A stretch of 5,464 nt of DNA from contig CAMYJJ010000204.1 in the NCBI GenBank assembly GCA_947258735.1, forward strand, positions 1 to 5,464, in the 5' to 3' direction. Numbering within the stretch: position 1 is the first letter of the stretch; each line of letters starts with the position of its first letter. Positions 4,397-5,464 of this stretch are shown here, piece after piece. Position numbers and translations under genes: made by a program. The notes under the pieces were generated by a model. That model made no database searches, was not told where the DNA came from, and saw nothing but the letters and a program-made list of their open reading frames with translations. This DNA comes from Thermodesulfovibrionia bacterium. Its GTDB lineage: Bacteria > Nitrospirota > Thermodesulfovibrionia > UBA6902.

Positions 4397-5464
4397 TTAC
4401 TCAGGATGCTCCTCTTTTGCAAATTTCCTTGATACCCCTCTGAAAAGAGAAGGGAAAATAATACTTGCTATAACTGCTGTCAATATCAGGGCATCGTTCA
4501 TGGTATCTGTAATTAATTCCATTTTGACTCCAAGTGCACCTGCTACGACCATCATGGAAAGAGGCGCTGAAAGAATAAGAGAGATGCCGAGAGCCTCGGG
4601 GATTTTCAGTCTCATCATGGAGGCGAACAGGAGGGGGAACATATTACTGGCAAACACAAGGAACGTCAGGAATCCTGACAGCAGGAGCGTCTGCGTGGAT
4701 TTTAATAAGCTGATATTCAGGTTAGCACCCACACCGACGAAGAAAAAAGGAGTAAAAAAACCAAAACCGACCGCATTGATTTTATCTTCGAATCTTCCCT
4801 TGCTCTTAAAAACGTAGCTGAATACAAGTCCTGCCATAAATGAGCCGAGTATTGGTTCCAGACCGGTAGTGTATGCTATCAGTGCTCCGCTGAATGCTAT
4901 AAAAATCACAACCCGGATTCCTTCTTCAACCGGATCGTCACTTTCCATGACCTTCTCAACTTTTTGCGGATTCCACCAGGCCAACATATAAAGAAACCTC
5001 AGGAAGATGCCGGCGAGGAGAAAAAGAAAAATAATTTTTGTGCCTTCCAGCCCCGCACGCACAGTAAATCCGTATCTATGGTAAATATCAATACCGACAA
5101 GAACCAGAATGGACATTAACTCTCCCGTGAGAGCAATACCTATTATGTCCCGTCCAATCGTTGTATCAACAAGTTTGGTCTCTTTGAGGACCGGGATGAT
5201 AATGCCTGCTGAAATCATTGCTATAACAATGCCGAGGTAAAACGAATACCCCATGAGATGAAATATCAGCGGAGTAATAATAAAAGAAAGTAATGGAATA
5301 ATCACATACCACGAGAAATTCCTGTCTTTTATAAATTTTCTGAGATCCAGCTCCATGCCTACGATAAACATGAGATATATCAATCCAAATTCTTTGAGAA
5401 GCGTGAACCATTCCGGTTGATTATGAATGATCAGATTGAACAGAACTGCACCATATATAATCTC
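4397..5464 (-). CDS. CPA2-family cation/proton antiporter, 5' end outside the window
   Basis: An inner-membrane secondary transporter exchanging Na+ or K+ for protons, of the KefB/NapA-like CPA2 type. The 355 visible residues run in frame to the window edge and hold about ten hydrophobic segments. Family landmarks, numbered from the first visible codon, are: LMFIVGMELDL (about 31-41), ISAGIIIPVLKE (84-95), GELMSIL (114-120, with Glu115 near the usual acidic ion-binding position), GSFMAGLVFS (207-216) and PFFFVGVGANLNI (239-251). No RCK/TrkA-N nucleotide-binding domain follows; the protein ends shortly after the last membrane segment with KEEHPE. A TTG at 5383 could be read as a start, but the 27 codons before it encode the expected family sequence (EIIYGAVLFN, then PEWFTLLKEFG), so it is internal. 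One or two N-terminal helices are probably missing to the right. The ion specificity cannot be read from the sequence. Confidence 0.9.
   Translation of the reverse strand, partial: EIIYGAVLFNLIIHNQPEWFTLLKEFGLIYLMFIVGMELDLRKFIKDRNFSWYVIIPLLSFIITPLIFHLMGYSFYLGIVIAMISAGIIIPVLKETKLVDTTIGRDIIGIALTGELMSILVLVGIDIYHRYGFTVRAGLEGTKIIFLFLLAGIFLRFLYMLAWWNPQKVEKVMESDDPVEEGIRVVIFIAFSGALIAYTTGLEPILGSFMAGLVFSYVFKSKGRFEDKINAVGFGFFTPFFFVGVGANLNISLLKSTQTLLLSGFLTFLVFASNMFPLLFASMMRLKIPEALGISLILSAPLSMMVVAGALGVKMELITDTMNDALILTAVIASIIFPSLFRGVSRKFAKEEHPE

Noticed and set aside
4359..4817. 152-residue plus-strand open frame opposite the antiporter
   Set aside because: It is antisense to a clear membrane transporter with family motifs, so it is a shadow.
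5381..5383. TTG as the antiporter start codon
   Set aside because: The frame stays open to the window edge and the upstream codons encode expected antiporter sequence, so the true start is outside.
1..5464. CRISPR array, tRNA, rRNA or insertion sequence
   Set aside because: I saw no regularly spaced repeats, no cloverleaf-like segment, no rRNA-like stretch, and no transposase or terminal inverted repeats.

Overview
The window reads as accessory chromosome of a Gram-negative (two-membrane) bacterium of roughly mid-40s percent GC by eye. Two lipoprotein signal peptides with lipoboxes, an OmpA-type peptidoglycan-binding domain, an exported c-type cytochrome, a PilZ domain, a CheY-like receiver and a possible sigma-54 promoter fit an anaerobic or respiratory lineage such as Desulfobacterota, Nitrospirota or an anammox-type planctomycete. 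That placement is inference; nothing here fixes the taxon.

Left part (about 1-1380, + strand): a sigma-54-like promoter with an overlapping inverted repeat precedes a run of very small genes: an exported, extremely acidic protein (197-451), an overlapping basic 74-residue protein (438-662) and a 33-residue lysine-rich protein with a strong ribosome binding site (684-785). A two-tier hairpin (788-840) separates them from a single-domain response regulator (855-1379). I do not recognise the three small proteins. Their opposite charges, tight packing and nearby receiver make this the best candidate for something undescribed.

Middle (1380-3466): a near-consensus housekeeping promoter, preceded by a 12-bp direct repeat, drives a 513-residue outer-membrane lipoprotein with three alpha-helical repeats, a coiled coil and a C-terminal OmpA domain. 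A 12-bp stem hairpin follows. The next 250 bases have no intact gene, but the minus strand carries a decayed fragment of an alpha-glucan (glycogen) phosphorylase.

Right part (3467-5464, all minus strand): a monoheme cytochrome c lipoprotein, a PilZ-domain protein whose promoter implies a leaderless mRNA, and the 3' part of a CPA2-type cation/proton antiporter that runs off the right edge. The plus-strand and minus-strand gene sets converge on the phosphorylase remnant. Functional links among the genes (envelope, signalling, ion transport) are only suggestive.
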